The notes under the pieces were generated by a model. That model was not told the DNA's origin. It was given only the letters and a program-made list of their open reading frames with translations, and did not search any database. From NCBI GenBank assembly GCA_028753945.1, contig JAPNXP010000002.1, positions 11,656,001 to 11,720,000 on the forward strand: a stretch of DNA of 64,000 nucleotides, in the 5' to 3' direction. This document shows positions 34,202-45,513 of the stretch, piece by piece (the stretch's first letter is position 1; every line of letters starts with the position of its first letter). The translations under genes were made by a program, and so were the position numbers. The DNA is from Hexactinellida sp. DTS-2022 (taxonomy: Eukaryota > Porifera > Hexactinellida).

Positions 34202-34919
34202 GGTTAAATTACGGCAGATTCACCCAAAAAACACATGAATTTAGTTTTGAAGGTGGGAGTTTGAATTTCACATATATGATGGAAGAGATTATAGCTATAT
34301 CGAAACTGAAAACGAAATCTAATTATCTTCTATAAATTCGAAATTATTGGGCTTGCAGTATTATGCTAATACAAAAGTCCCATAGGGGGATTTTTTCGAC
34401 TCCACCTGATAAGTGTGTAGTTTGCAAGATCATTATTTGCTAAAGACCTGTACTGTGTGATCTATCAGAAAGATCATCGTTATGGGCGGTTGGTGAGTGG
34501 TTTAGAATTTTGATAAGATCTAAATAAAAAATATTGCGACCTTTTGAAACCAAAAAATGATTAAAAAGGTCATCTTTTCATGCGAAATTTGATAAAATGC
34601 TTGATAAAAAAAATTCCAAGTCATAATTCAAAAATGTAAACCGTCTACCTACTCCGTACGCTTATAATCTTTAAATATTGATTCTGATGACAAACATTGA
34701 TAATTGCATTGCCAAATTACCGCATAATATCGACCACCACTTTTGGAAATCGCCCTATGGGAGATTTGTATTAGCCAAATTTTGAAACCGACAAAAAATA
34801 AAAAGTATAATAGATAGGGACATTTTCTTTTTGGTTTATTGATTTGTATCGTATAGGTATATATTTCTCACAATTACAGATTAATACAAGAACTTTCATT
34901 CACGTGGGGTAATTTAACC
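34202..34919. mobile_element. TTAA-flanked MITE, copy 2 of 3
   Basis: Same sequence as 5114-5839, in the same orientation, with TTAA at 34198-34201 and 34920-34923. It is very similar to copy 1, with a few substitutions and a short deletion near 34850. The clean duplications and high similarity indicate a fairly recent burst. Confidence 0.88.
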
Positions 34920-34924
34920 TTAAC

Positions 34925-35105
34925 TTGTAATAAAATTATAAATATCATAACATTAAGATTTTAAGCAATGTTTATCCAATAATTATCCATAAAGTGGCAA
35001 ATGTGTCTATGTCACGTGGGACAAGTGACACATAAGGAAATGTGGCTGTATTTCAGTGGAAAATAATCGCAAATTCATGTGTTTAGAAACAATACACTTA
35101 GGTTT
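34925..35105 (+). repeat. dispersed repeat A, copy 2
   Basis: Shares TATCCATAAAGTGGC, ATGTGTCTATGTCACGTGG, TTTCAGTGGAAAATAATCG with copies at 24540 and 56185. Confidence 0.6.
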
Positions 35106-35977
35106 GTAACAAAGTAGTACATATAAATTATACAAAAGTTATGGCTTTGTTATATTATAAAGGTAAAGACTTGCCATATATGTCAGATGACAGCGGCCTT
35201 GCCAAGTCAAACGCAAAACAAACTCCAACCAATACAACCTCCGTTTAAAATTTGGAGATATATAGAATGCACCTTATATGCAACCTCCCTGAGAGTGAAA
35301 ACGACAATACAAAGTTGCACACTATCTGGAAATTTGGAATATTTTGACTTTATCAAAACTTTTCAAATTTACGCTCATTTGATAGAGCAATATTGAATTT
35401 ATAGGTAGTATGTTAAATATTGCATCAATATATACTTGTTTCGAAGAACAATAGGAATCCAAAGATGAATTGTCAACTATTACTCTCTAATGGAATTCAT
35501 CGCAAGTTTTACCGCAGCTATTATTTGAGATGAATCAAGCGTCAAGCGTAAACAAAAGATCAGTTTCAAAGAATTCTTAATTCTATTATATGCGACGTTA
35601 CATATAATGTAGAATGTAGAAAGGATGCATAAATTATATATCGTATGTTCACATTTTATTTATCCCTATTTTGGGATTTCAATTTTCTGTCTTATCACGA
35701 CTTCGAGTACTCAAAACTCACTCTGTCGCGCTCTGCCAACTTATCTCGTAAGTTTCCTTTTGTAGCCCTGTTAATTCTCTACAGTAGCGTCGAACTTTTC
35801 CATTATTCGGAAAATCATGACGGGGCAGCGACGAATTTTAAAAATATCACCTAGTATAAAACGTGTCTCAGAAAAGTTGTTTTACCAAAAAGTAGAAAAG
35901 TTGTTGTTGTATAACTTTTTTCCAAAGGTTGGGATTATAAATAATCTTGATGAAAATTTCCCGATAAATCACTTTCT
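35106..35977. other. no recognised gene
   Basis: AT-rich intron sequence. Frames at 35187-35396 and 35645-35854 are short and match nothing I know. Confidence 0.45.
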
Positions 35978-35981
35978 TTAA

Positions 35982-36701
35982 GGTTAAATTACGGCAGATT
36001 CATGTAAAAAAACACATAAATTTCGTTTTGAAGTAAGATGTTTAATTTTCACATATATAATAGAAGACATTATAGCTCTATCGAAACTGAAAACGAAATC
36101 GAATTATTTTGAATAAATTCGATTTTATGGGGCGTGCAGTTTTATGGTAATACAAAAGTCCCATAGGGGGATTTCTTCAGACTCCACCTGATAAGTGTGT
36201 CGATCTCAAGATCATTATTAGCTAAAGACATATTATGTGCGATATATCACATAGATCATCGTTATATGCTGTAGGTGACTGGTTTAGAATTTTGATTTGA
36301 CCTAAATAAAAAAAGTTGCGACCTTTTGAACTAAAGAAATCATTAAAAAGGTCATGTTTTTTATGAGATATTTGATAAAATGTTTGAAAAATAATTTCAG
36401 AGTCATAATTCAAAAATGTAAACCGACTACCAACTCCGTACGCTTATAATCTTTCAATATTGATTCTGATAACAAACATTGATGGCCGCATTGCCAAATT
36501 ACACTATAATATCGACCACCACTTTTTGAAATCGCCCTATGGGAGATTTGTATTAGCCAAATATTGAAACCGACAAAAAATAAAAAGTATAATATATTGA
36601 GACATTTTCTTTTTTGTTTATTGCTTTGTATCGTACCTTGATCTATTTCTAACAATTACAGATTAATACAAGAGATTTCATTCCCGTGGGGTAATTTAAC
36701 C
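35982..36701. mobile_element. TTAA-flanked MITE, copy 3 of 3
   Basis: Same family as 5114 and 34202, same orientation, TTAA at 35978-35981 and 36702-36705. More diverged than the other two copies, hence older. Confidence 0.87.
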
Positions 36702-36939
36702 TTAATCTTTCTGAAACAACAAATACATTGCATTATTGCTATAAACATGGCGCCTTTAACGGTTCGAATTAAGTTCGGACAAACCTTATTAGTTTAGTTC
36801 TCAACGAACTAAATAGGTTCATCCGAATCAAAAAGGTTCGTGCTGAACTAGGATAAAAAAACTTTTCCCGAGGATGAATTTAAACTGTCGATAATTTAGT
36901 TTAATCGAAGAAAGCCAGAGCATAAACTGGAGAAATACA

Positions 36940-37130
36940 TGCAGTTTTTGCAATGTGCAAGGGTGGACTATCCTCCAAAAGATAACTACAATCACAGCGA
37001 ACGTTATTTTGGCCAATAAAGTACGCAATGTCAATTCCGCTCTACGAGAACAAGAAAAAATATCCACTCTAGCAAACTCAAAAAGTTTAAAGATCAATGA
37101 ATTAATAACCCAATTTTTACAAACATTATG
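36940..37130 (+). pseudogene. P-element transposase, C-terminal fragment
   Basis: The plus strand reads CSFCNVQGWTILQKI, then ANVILANKVRNVNSALREQE. These match the ends of the P relics at 10550-10700 and 18094-18303 (CxxC pair, then ANCxLANKVRNxNS). Nothing of the rest of the transposase is found nearby. Lies in the FRRS1-like intron, antisense to that gene. Confidence 0.75.
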
Positions 37131-37716
37131 TACTTCTCAGTTTTATCACCTTATTATGCATGATGTCTACAATTGCAATCATCAAAGCTTTTGATTGATA
37201 TTGTTGATAATAAATTCCAATTACGACTGGAATTATGATAGAACTTAAATACCATTTTTTATATAACAAGATGATTGATTCATTGAGGAAATCATGAATT
37301 TCAATATGACACTTCTAACATATCCATGGTCCGTTTTTTCATTTCAGTACTCTGTACTTACTATTTCGTAGTCCACGACCGCACTTTTATGATCTGACCG
37401 GAGCGGCGAAAAAAGTTTTTTCAGGGGAAAACCTTGCCCTTTTCTATATATATTGTTAAATTAATTGAAATAATATAACAATATTGGTAATGTTGCTTAC
37501 TGTCATTCTAAGTTAAATATTAAATGAATAACCCATAATTAAATATCACAATTCTAAGCCGAATATTATAATCCAATTATTCTGGAAATCACTTACTGAA
37601 ATCATTAAGAATTGAAAAAGAAATAAATACAAATTAAAGGATACTGCTGTCAACGCTATAAGCAATGTCACGTATAGATAGACTCCAGTTATCAATTCAA
37701 GACAACGTAATATAGG
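37131..37716. other. no recognised gene
   Basis: AT-rich intron sequence; nothing recognised. Confidence 0.4.
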
Positions 37717-37718
37717 TA

Positions 37719-38085
37719 CAGTGCAACCTCTATAAGTGGGGGTGCTTGGGACGGGCAAAATTTGAATTGCCCCCCATTCCCCAGTTATAATTTTCATTGG
37801 ATAGACACTACATATGATCTTATTATGAAATATATACTTATAACATATCCATTAATGTAAGTTCTAGTCAGAATTTGTATATTTTGACAATTTAGTTAAA
37901 TTCTGATCCACCGCCGATTATTTCTTAAAAAACATTAGAGTAGAGCCATCAAAAATATTTATTCTGTAGAACTTTAGAGTGTATTTATTAGAAATGCAGC
38001 ATAATTTATAAGTATTATGTTAGAATTTGTCCATCTCCCCCATTTATAGAGGTCATTTTTCATTTTTTGTTTTTGTTTTGCACTG
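37719..38085. mobile_element. mariner/Tigger-type MITE, TA ends
   Basis: CAGTGCAACCTCTATAAGTG (37719) is matched inverted near the right end (CATTTATAGAGGTCA, then TTTTGCACTG ending 38085), with TA on both sides. 367 bp, no gene. Ends CAGT-AACCTC- are typical of Tigger/mariner derivatives. Confidence 0.85.
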
Positions 38086-38102
38086 TACTATGGAAGTTAC
38101 AG

Positions 38103-38335
38103 GGCCCATATTCACTAAGATTACTTAGTACTTATGTACTAAGTTCGTACATAGTTAAGTACATACTTAAGTACATACTTAAGTCGTATTCACTAAGAAA
38201 TATTGTTGCACTTGAGTACATACTTAACTAAGTACGTCTTAAGTACGAAATTGAATTTGATTTATTCAATTATAATTAATAGCATAACATGTTAGCGTAT
38301 GGAATGCTATTGTAATAGCTTGCACAGTGGGAATT
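38103..38335 (-). mobile_element. Harbinger-like MITE, partial inverted copy
   Basis: Begins GGCCCATATTCACTAAGA after CAG, has the GTACTTAAGTAC array and inner sequence matching 26427-27035 in opposite orientation (for example GAATTTGATTTATTCAATTA). The other end is missing. Confidence 0.7.
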
Positions 38336-38344
38336 TTCAGGGGT

Positions 38345-38490
38345 GTAAGTGGAAATAGGAAAACTATGCTAGATAGACTCTAATGAAGTATTATTAACAT
38401 ATAGGTTATCGGTAGCTGCAAACTGAATGGCATTATCAAAAATGATGTACGTAGTCTCCTAAACGTAGTTGTAGACAATTCATGTTAATT
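38345..38490 (+). repeat. dispersed repeat B, copy 1
   Basis: GTAAGTGGAAATAGG, TAGACTCTAATGAAGTATTA, ATAGGTTATCGGTAGCTGCA and AACTGAATGGCATTAT; similar runs at 42205-42330 and 52165-52330. No coding content; possibly an end of a larger element. Confidence 0.55.
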
Positions 38491-38570
38491 CTATCATAAT
38501 TTACACTTTAGGTTTGTAAACAAATTTTTTATGGTGGAGATTTATGAATTAAAATGAAATCAAAATTTAC

Positions 38571-39016
38571 CTGGAGAATTTGATTGAATCTCAAATTCAA
38601 CAGTATTTAATACGAGATTTTGACGCCAGGTGACAAAAATGTCACAATTAAAAGAATCATTGCAGGAAGTACACCCTTCAAAATTTGCACCAATACATCC
38701 TTTGGTAATGCCACATCCTGAAGAAATATCAAGAATATCTGATGGAGATATGATAGGTCCAGGAAGATTAGCCCAGAATAGACTCTGACCATTACATGGG
38801 GGGCTTGGAAAACAATTCATTACAGAAAATCTGAAATTAATATAGCTTGTAAAATTTGAAGGGAGAGTATATGAAATTTGAACAGAGTTTTTAAGTGAAG
38901 AATCACCATGAGTAATCGCAATACCAGTTGGACAAGATAATAATCTTTGAAGCATCGTAGGAGTAAATACACCCACTAAATCACCTTCAGGATTGAGTGC
39001 TTGAAGTAAAAATCCC
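38571..39016 (-). CDS. FRRS1-like reductase, internal exon (Reeler end + DOMON start)
   Basis: Internal exon of the gene ending at 23052. It starts after the acceptor TTTCCTGTTCCAG (complement of 39017 onward) and reads GFLLQALNPEGDLVGVF, then CPTGIAITHGDSSLKNSVQI, the hallmark of a Reeler domain (GFLLQA...VGxF...AITH). It continues into the Cys-rich start of the DOMON domain (CGITKGCIG, CTSCNDSFNCDIFVTWRQN, VEFEIQSNSP). It ends at the donor CTCCAG|GTAAAT (complement of 38569-38571). The codon is split after one base, as needed for the acceptor at 24241, giving SP-D-RDFAAVG across the junction. Exons for the signal peptide and the first part of the Reeler domain are expected upstream (above 39016) but I did not find them. 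Confidence 0.88.
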
Positions 39017-39330
39017 CTGGAACAGGAAATAAATAAAAGTTAAATTTTTAACATTTAATTCCTAATAAAATTTATAAATAACTACTTTAAATTAGGAAGA
39101 AATAAAAGCAAGATTATCACAAAAAATCACGGGCCAATAAAAGAGTAAATATAAAAGCTGAAATTTTAATGATTTCAACTCTTCCCATTGATTACAATTA
39201 CAACAGAGCTAAATAAATTTTTAGATCCCTACTTTAGCATTATTGTAATTACTGTAACCAACAGAGTTGAGGCGTTAAGATAAAGGACTCAATATCTAAT
39301 AATTGAGGAATTTCAACATAATAACGATAA

Positions 39331-40023
39331 GGCCACACTATACTCAAGGATGACATTTAGATTAGGTTGTTTTTGGATAGTAACCCATAAAGTAAACTAG
39401 CATTAAAAATTTCAGCTGAATCTGACTCATACTTTTGACGTTGCACCCTTTTTAGAGCTTAGGAATGTGTGCATCATCATCAAAAAGGTCAGTTTTAAAA
39501 TGGACGATCATAACTTTTGGTCTAGATTCACAGATTTGGTTCAAATTGGTTGAAACCAAGCGCAAACAAATGAATAGATATGTACCTTCATAGAAATGCG
39601 AAGATTTAACATTTCAGAAATAAACTTTCAAAGTTACAGCCCTTTGAAGTCAAACTTCGATCCCCAAACTACGAAAAAGTGACGTTTGTCAGTTGAAATC
39701 CGACTTCAAAGTGCTGTAACTCTGAAAGTTTAGAGCCAAAATATTAAATATTCGTGTTTCTATAAAGGTACATATGTATTCATTCATTTACACTTGGTTT
39801 CAAACATGTTGAACCAAATTTGTGAAATCTAGACCAAAAGTTATGATCGTCCATTTTAAAACTGACCTTTTGATGATGATGCACACATTCCTAAGCTCTA
39901 AAAAGGGTGCAACGTCAGAAGTATGAGTCAGATTCAGCTGAAATTTTTAATGCTAGTTTACTTTATGGGTTACTATCCAAAAACAACCTAATCTCAATGT
40001 CATCCCTTGAGTATAGTGTGGCC
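39331..40023. mobile_element. large foldback palindrome, 693 bp
   Basis: GGCCACACTATACTCAAGGA (39331) to a centre near 39680, then its near-perfect inverted copy to 40023. Arms are about 300 bp and share TCAGCTGAATCTGACTCAT, GTGTGCATCATCATCAAAAG and ATGATCGTCCATTTTAAAAC. No coding content and no clean target duplication. It lies 0.3 kb upstream of the FRRS1-like exon, so it may sit in another intron of that gene. Confidence 0.8.
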
Positions 40024-40076
40024 ATATGACCTAATGAGCTATAATTAGAATTATATTTATTAAACAAACAGATTAC

Positions 40077-40213
40077 TTATATGGTGCTCAGTTACTGGTA
40101 ACTGAAATATCATATAAGGAAGTTTTTGAAATCGAAAATACCCATAACCTCAGAAATGAAATTTAGACATAAATATAAACCACTTCAGTTACCAGTAACT
40201 CAGCTCCATATAA
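40077..40213. mobile_element. short MITE with TTACTGGTAA ends
   Basis: TTATATGGTGCTCAGTTACT (40077) and its inverted counterpart ending in AGCTCCATATAA (40213). Each end itself holds the near-palindrome AGTTACTGGTAACT. 137 bp, no gene. Confidence 0.6.
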
Positions 40214-40669
40214 ATATTTTGTTAAACAAATTATGTAGATATTCGTTATATTATATAGTTAAATAGATAAAACGCTTAATTCCATATAGTGATAAAGGTT
40301 AATGTGTAGTTTTTTTTAAATATTTAAACAATACAACTAATGAAATAATCGGAAATTATATGTTAAAAATCAAATAAGTAGGTATCGAACAAGATAATAC
40401 ATAGTATGTATGTGAACTTAATCAAATATATTAGGAATTTATAATATAAATTTTTTAATTTATTAACTTTGATCGCAATGCGTTAGAAAAGTAAGATATT
40501 TTGATGGAATTAAAAGATTCCAACTAAAATCTTCAGTGTACCAAGAAATATTCGCGAAGTCGGTATTTGGCCGGCGGCCGCCATTTGTCGAGTCTGGAAT
40601 CACACGTTCCTATAAACAGTATAAATGCTGGTTGTTTTTGCAAGTTGATACTTGCGTTTACTTAGCACA
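40214..40669. other. no recognised gene
   Basis: AT-rich; the frame at 40536-40760 runs into the next element and has no recognisable content. Confidence 0.4.
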
Positions 40670-41744
40670 GTTATATGACAGTTTTACTACCATGACAGAC
40701 TTACTACCTCTATTACTAGTACCATGGATGTTCTCTATCCATGACAGATTACTACCTTAAATGACAGAATTACTACCTTTTGATTTAGATTTGAGTTAAC
40801 ATCACGCAACTCTTAGTTCTATTTTCACTATTACTATGCACTTTTAATTTTTTGTTTGTTTGTTTGTTTGTTTCTTCTACTTTACTAAATACAGTCGAAA
40901 TCGGGGTTTTTTGCCACCCTAAATGCATGGAAAAAGAGGCAAAAAACCCGATTTCGACTGTACAAACAGTATGTACTCATATATAGGAAATATTTACTTG
41001 TAATATTGAATATGACTTGGTCAATCATCTATAAGTATATGTAATTGACATTTCCACATCCGCCTTCCAAGGATTAATTAATTATTCACTAGGTTAATTA
41101 ACATGTATAGAATTGTGAACGGTATAGCAAATAGATAATTATTCTAACATCGGAGATAGGATCTTTTAATGGATTTAATTAACATTACATAACCTATTGG
41201 GAAATCTGAGAATAATTAGCTGTCAAAACCGTATCGCTCTACTCAATACTCATTGCATCACTGAAGCTGTCTATGTAAAAAAAAAAGTTGTAGTACGACT
41301 ATATATCATGTCAATAACTTCACCAAGATGATAGCCTGAGGGACGCATTTTAAAATTTCGTCTCGCGAATTTTGTTGAGTTCAATAAATCGCTCGGAAAA
41401 TTACATGGGAAAGAAAATTCACAAGCTTTGAATATTCAGAGATATTCATTATTGTACTATGTGATTTCTTGAATCAAGACTATAATTTGTGTGCTTTCTT
41501 TTAAATTGATGACCATTCCTACATTATTGTTTGTATTTAGTGAAGTAGAAGAAAGAAAGAAACAATTAAAAGTGCACAGCAATAGTGAAGGTAGAACTGA
41601 GAAATGCGTTATGAGAACTCAAGTCATGAACAAAGGGCAGTAATTTTGTCATGTAAGGTAGTAAATTTGTCATGGATAGAGAACATCCATGGTACTAGTA
41701 ATAGAGGTAGAAAGTCTGTCATGGTAATAAAACTGTCATACAAC
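40670..41744. mobile_element. MITE with ATGACAG..TTACTACC motif-array ends
   Basis: Left arm 40670-40890 and right arm 41530-41744 are inverted copies (about 210 bp). The outer parts are arrays of an ATGACAGACTTACTACC-like 17-bp motif (about five to six copies per side), and CTAGTACCATGGATGTTCTC is shared exactly. Only AGCAC is common outside, so the duplication is not clear. The layout resembles the array ends of the two MULEs here, but no transposase is present. Confidence 0.7.
40892..40960. mobile_element. 69-bp mariner-type mini-MITE
   Basis: CAGTCGAAATCGGGGTTTTT (40892) and AAAAACCCGATTTCGACTG (ending 40960) form a 26-bp near-perfect hairpin stem, with TA on both sides. It sits inside the MITE 40670-41744. 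Confidence 0.85.
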
Positions 41745-42190
41745 AGCACGAGCAAGTCTAGCTGCCATTGACTAGGCTGTGCTTAGATGGATGCTGTTGC
41801 TGAATAGCTACTAGTGTAAGTTTTGTATTGCTCTTAGTTTGACAATGCTGTGGCCTATGCTGTAGTGAGCTAGTTGTCTTGATAGTAGCTATGCTATTCC
41901 TGTTGGGAGGTGGTTTGTATTTGTTGCTGTTGCAAAGTAGTTTTCAAGGTAGTTTGCATTGGGATTGGCTGTTGATGCCAATAGTTGCAGTGGGTTGGCA
42001 ACATTTGCAGCAGCTGTTAGGAAGTGCTAGTGTGTTGGGGTTGTTTGATTGGTTGCAGAGTTAATCTCGTTCGTTCACGTGTTGGAAATTTTAGGGGTAA
42101 TTCTCGATGTTGTGCGTTTGCGTTATTGAGTTGTTGGAACAATTCGAATCTTTCATCGCAGACCACGTGTAGCGTTTTTGCATTGCTGGA
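41745..42190. other. strongly G+T-rich strand segment
   Basis: The plus strand is dominated by T and G (TTGTTGCTGTTG, TGGGTTGG and similar), with few A or C, over about 400 bp. The frame at 41879-42064 is a consequence. The reverse strand would encode Gln/Ser/Thr/Cys-rich low-complexity sequence. I see no gene. Confidence 0.55.
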
Positions 42191-42204
42191 ACTGTAAATA
42201 ATCT

Positions 42205-42330
42205 TAGGGTACTAGTAAGTGGAAATGAGCATTTCGGTAGCAGATACCCACGTGTAAAGTATTGTTGACCTATAGGTTATTGATACATAGGTGGAAACTG
42301 AATGGAATAATAAAAATTATATTTGTAACG
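42205..42330 (+). repeat. dispersed repeat B, copy 2
   Basis: GTAAGTGGAAATGAGC, CCTATAGGTTATTGATACAT and AAACTGAATGGAATAAT parallel the copies at 38345 and 52165; the most diverged of the three. Confidence 0.45.
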
Positions 42331-42856
42331 AACAATGGAAAATTGTTTTGATTGGGTAAAATCTTTTAATAATAAGCCATAATTATGAATCATAAATATT
42401 GAACATGGGAAATTAAATTAAATTTAGTTAGTGAAAATTCAGTAAATAATCATGTCAACAGAGTTTAAATTCAAATATCTCATCTTCAATGGTTAGGGAT
42501 GGATATTCATCGATTTATCTTTGATTCCTTGTTATTCATTATAAAAAAATTCATTCATGGAGTGTAATTTGTACTTCAATCGTTAATTTAATAAATTAAT
42601 AAATATTTCATGAAAATCTTTGTGGGCACAATTGGGCGCATCTGGAATTTGGTTTATATTAAAGGTAAATATCTACTTTATATTAAAAACATCCCTAAAC
42701 ACCGGAGTAGGGACACAATATTTTCCATAACAGTAATGGAGGGGGCTAAACAAAAATGCATTGTCAGAATCGTATAATTTTAGTTAGCCATATCCCATAG
42801 TCAATTAATACAGAGATGTATGTATCTATGAAATATAATAGATATAATTAACCATG
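42331..42856. other. no recognised gene
   Basis: AT-rich; nothing recognised. Confidence 0.4.
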
Positions 42857-42858
42857 TA

Positions 42859-43042
42859 CAGTAGAACCTGTTAATACAAATACCAACGGAGGGGGAAAAA
42901 AAGGTTCGCTTTATCCAGAATTCTTATTAAGAGGAGTAATACCCATTGGATAGCCATTGTAGGGACCTGATTTTGTGGAACACTTTGTTCGTCTTATCCG
43001 GAAATTCGTATTAACCGTGTTCGTACTAAAGAGGTTCAACTG
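42859..43042. mobile_element. Tigger-type MITE
   Basis: CAGTAGAACCTGTTAATACA (42859) after TA pairs with TGTTCGTACTAAAGAGGTTCAACTG (shortened: AGAGGTTCAACTG ending 43042). The right TA has become TG. No gene. Confidence 0.78.
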
Positions 43043-43334
43043 TGTATGAAAATTTTCAAAAGCAGTAATTCTCAAAAACAATGTTCTCATAACATGCAAT
43101 GAATCACAGTAACTTTCTTTAACCAGAATACATTTTCAAATAGACATAAATCGAATAAGAATATTTGTTAGAATATAATTAATTTATGCATTTCTAGATT
43201 ATCTGATATTCGGAATTCAGAATTAACCACGAATTCAAGTTTCAAGATAATGTTAATTTATCCTATTTCCACCTAAATTCCCACTAGGCAATGTTTGTTA
43301 TCTCTCATCCACAATCTGCAATTAATTTATTGAG

Positions 43335-45033
43335 TTGATTGGGAAAGTTTCGACAAACATTATCTCCGATGTGAAAATCTTCAAGTACTTTGCGATAAAT
43401 GTGGATTCAACTGTTCCTGATGTTCAAATGGACGAGCATACACTTAATAGTGTATTACTGGAAATTGAGCAGCGCTTAGAGAAGCATGGAGTCTCTTTCG
43501 GATTATCCAGCAATGCCGATGGCTAGGAACATTCAAAATCGATATGAGGAACCGAGTCATTCAGGATGAGCTTGCTTTGTGCGTCAGTTAGAGCGATTCT
43601 AATCAGTTAGAGCGATTCAAACTAACGCCAACCTAGACAATGCAGAGCAATAGATTATCTTTAAATAATATCACTATCATAACAGCCTTGGATGATTCTG
43701 AAGTCTTTCGTAAGGTGTTCTTCATCGACGGACCTGGCGGTAAAGGAAAGACATCTCAGCACAATTCACTGCTAGCTAAGGCATGGCCTACTAAATATAC
43801 GGCTATATATGTCGCCGAGAAGGCCATAAAACAAAGAGGCCAGTTTCTAATTTTCAAAATGGAGAATTGATCTTTATTCGAATAATTAGCAATGATAGAG
43901 CTGAAAAGTGTATTATAACTATATAGGAATATGGTATCCAGGTATACATAGCACCCTCCAGAATTGTGATATGTCATCATCTGATGACGTTATGGTTATT
44001 TTGGTTGCGAATTATCTTGTTTTTCTAGCATACTTTTAACATAGTTAAACACGTTATAAATGTTCAAAATTGGAACATGGTTATACCCAGAAGTAGTAGA
44101 ATAAAATATACCGAAATTATAAATGGAATGTTGACACATTCCTCGGTTGCCATGGAAAATCTATATTTCCTAAAATGAGTCATAACTCAAAAACTATGAA
44201 TGTTGTGTAAACTAGACTGGTACTGATCTGTCCGGAATAGGTAACTTCCTATTCATCGATAATACATTTTATATGCCTAACTTCAATAAATTTTGAGATA
44301 GTGAGTCATTACCTAATAATGAATTAAGTGTTAATTATCTCATTATCTCAAAAATTATTGAAGTTAGGCATATAAAATGTATTATCGATGAATAGGAAGT
44401 TACCTATTCCGGACAGATCAGTACCAGTCTAGTTTACACAACATTCATAGTTTTTGAGTTATGACTCATTTTAGGAAATATAGATTTTCCATGGCAACCG
44501 AGGAATGTGTCAACATTCCATTTATAATTTCGATATATTTTATTCTACTACTTCTGGGTATAACCATGTTCCAATTTTGAACATTTATAACGTGTTTAAC
44601 TATGTTAAAAGTATGCTAGAAAAACAAGATAATTCGCAACCAAAATAACCATAACGTCATCAGATGATGACATATCACAATTCTGGAGGGTGCTATGTAT
44701 ACCTGGATACAATATTCCTATATAGTTATAATACACTTTTCAGCTCTATCATTGCTAATTATTCGAATAAAGATCAATTCTCCATTTTGAAAATTAGAAA
44801 CTGGCCTCTTTGTTTTATGGCCTTCTCGGCGACATATATAGCCGTATATTTAGTAGGCCATGGCTAAGGTCAGATAGAGGAGGCAGATTGCACTAGTTAT
44901 GGCTTCTTCATGAATGGCGGGGCTCTTATTAAATGGTGGTAGGACAGTCCATTCCAGAAGGAAATTCCTATTTCAACAAATGAGTACCCAGTCTATTACT
45001 TTACTAACAGAGTGCACTTGCTAGACAAAGTAA
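43335..45033 (+). pseudogene. Helitron helicase fragment 1, interrupted
   Basis: Relic of the Pif1-like helicase of a Helitron (rolling-circle DNA transposon). 43335-43526 holds TLNSVLLEIEQRLEKHG and FGLSS, matching the region before the helicase core. 43640-43781 has FFIDGPGGKGKTS, the ATP-binding Walker A motif, then SLLAKA. The P-family foldback 43782-44862 inserted here. After it the frame resumes with ALVMASS and AGLLLNGGRTVHS (44880-44970), the next helicase motif. Several stops and shifts. The sequence ends at the next insertion (45041). The rest of the helicase may be the fragment at 50751. Confidence 0.85.
43782..44862. mobile_element. P-family foldback element 2
   Basis: CATGGCCTACTAAATATACG (43782) and its inverted copy ending at 44862; GCTAAGG outside on both sides (43775-43781, 44863-44869), a perfect 7-bp duplication. 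The two arms (about 520 bp each) are almost perfectly complementary around a short centre near 44320. The outer part AAGAGGCCAGTTTCTAATTT matches the arm of the intact P element (GAGAGGCCAGTTTATGATTT). No transposase. Inserted in the Helitron helicase. Confidence 0.93.
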
Positions 45034-45513
45034 GTTGGCTCGTGACCTACGTTATATAAGGCCTATGCACCAACTTTGTGAAACTGGACCATGGATTAAA
45101 GGAAGGCTAATGATAAATAGGTTATTTATCGTTATCTAAATAACTAGTAGTGATAGACCTCATTAATGTTCTATAACTATATAGGAACATGATATAAAGG
45201 TATGCATAGCACCCTTCAGAATTCAACTATGTCATCATTTGATTACGTAATCGCTATTTTTGATGGGTATTATAGTGTTTTCATAGCCCGCTATTAACAT
45301 AGTTAGACGCGTTATAAATGTTCAAAATTTAAAAATGATGATGCCCATAATAAGTTAGATGAAATATATCGAAATTATAAATGGAATGTTGACACATTCC
45401 CCGGTTGCCAAGGAAATGCATATTTCCTGAAATGAGCCATAACTCAAAATGAGTATGTTACCTCCTAAGGAATTAAGTGCTAATTATTTTATTATATCAA
45501 AAATTTTGGGTAG

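Noticed and set aside
43640-43870. A complete 76-aa ATP-binding protein
   Set aside because: Its last third is sequence of the inserted P-family foldback; only the first part is Helitron helicase.
31576-44862. Long palindromes as assembly artefacts
   Set aside because: Each has its own short target duplication, the arms differ at some positions, and an unrelated MULE has inserted in the loop of one. Real elements are more likely, though long reads would settle it.
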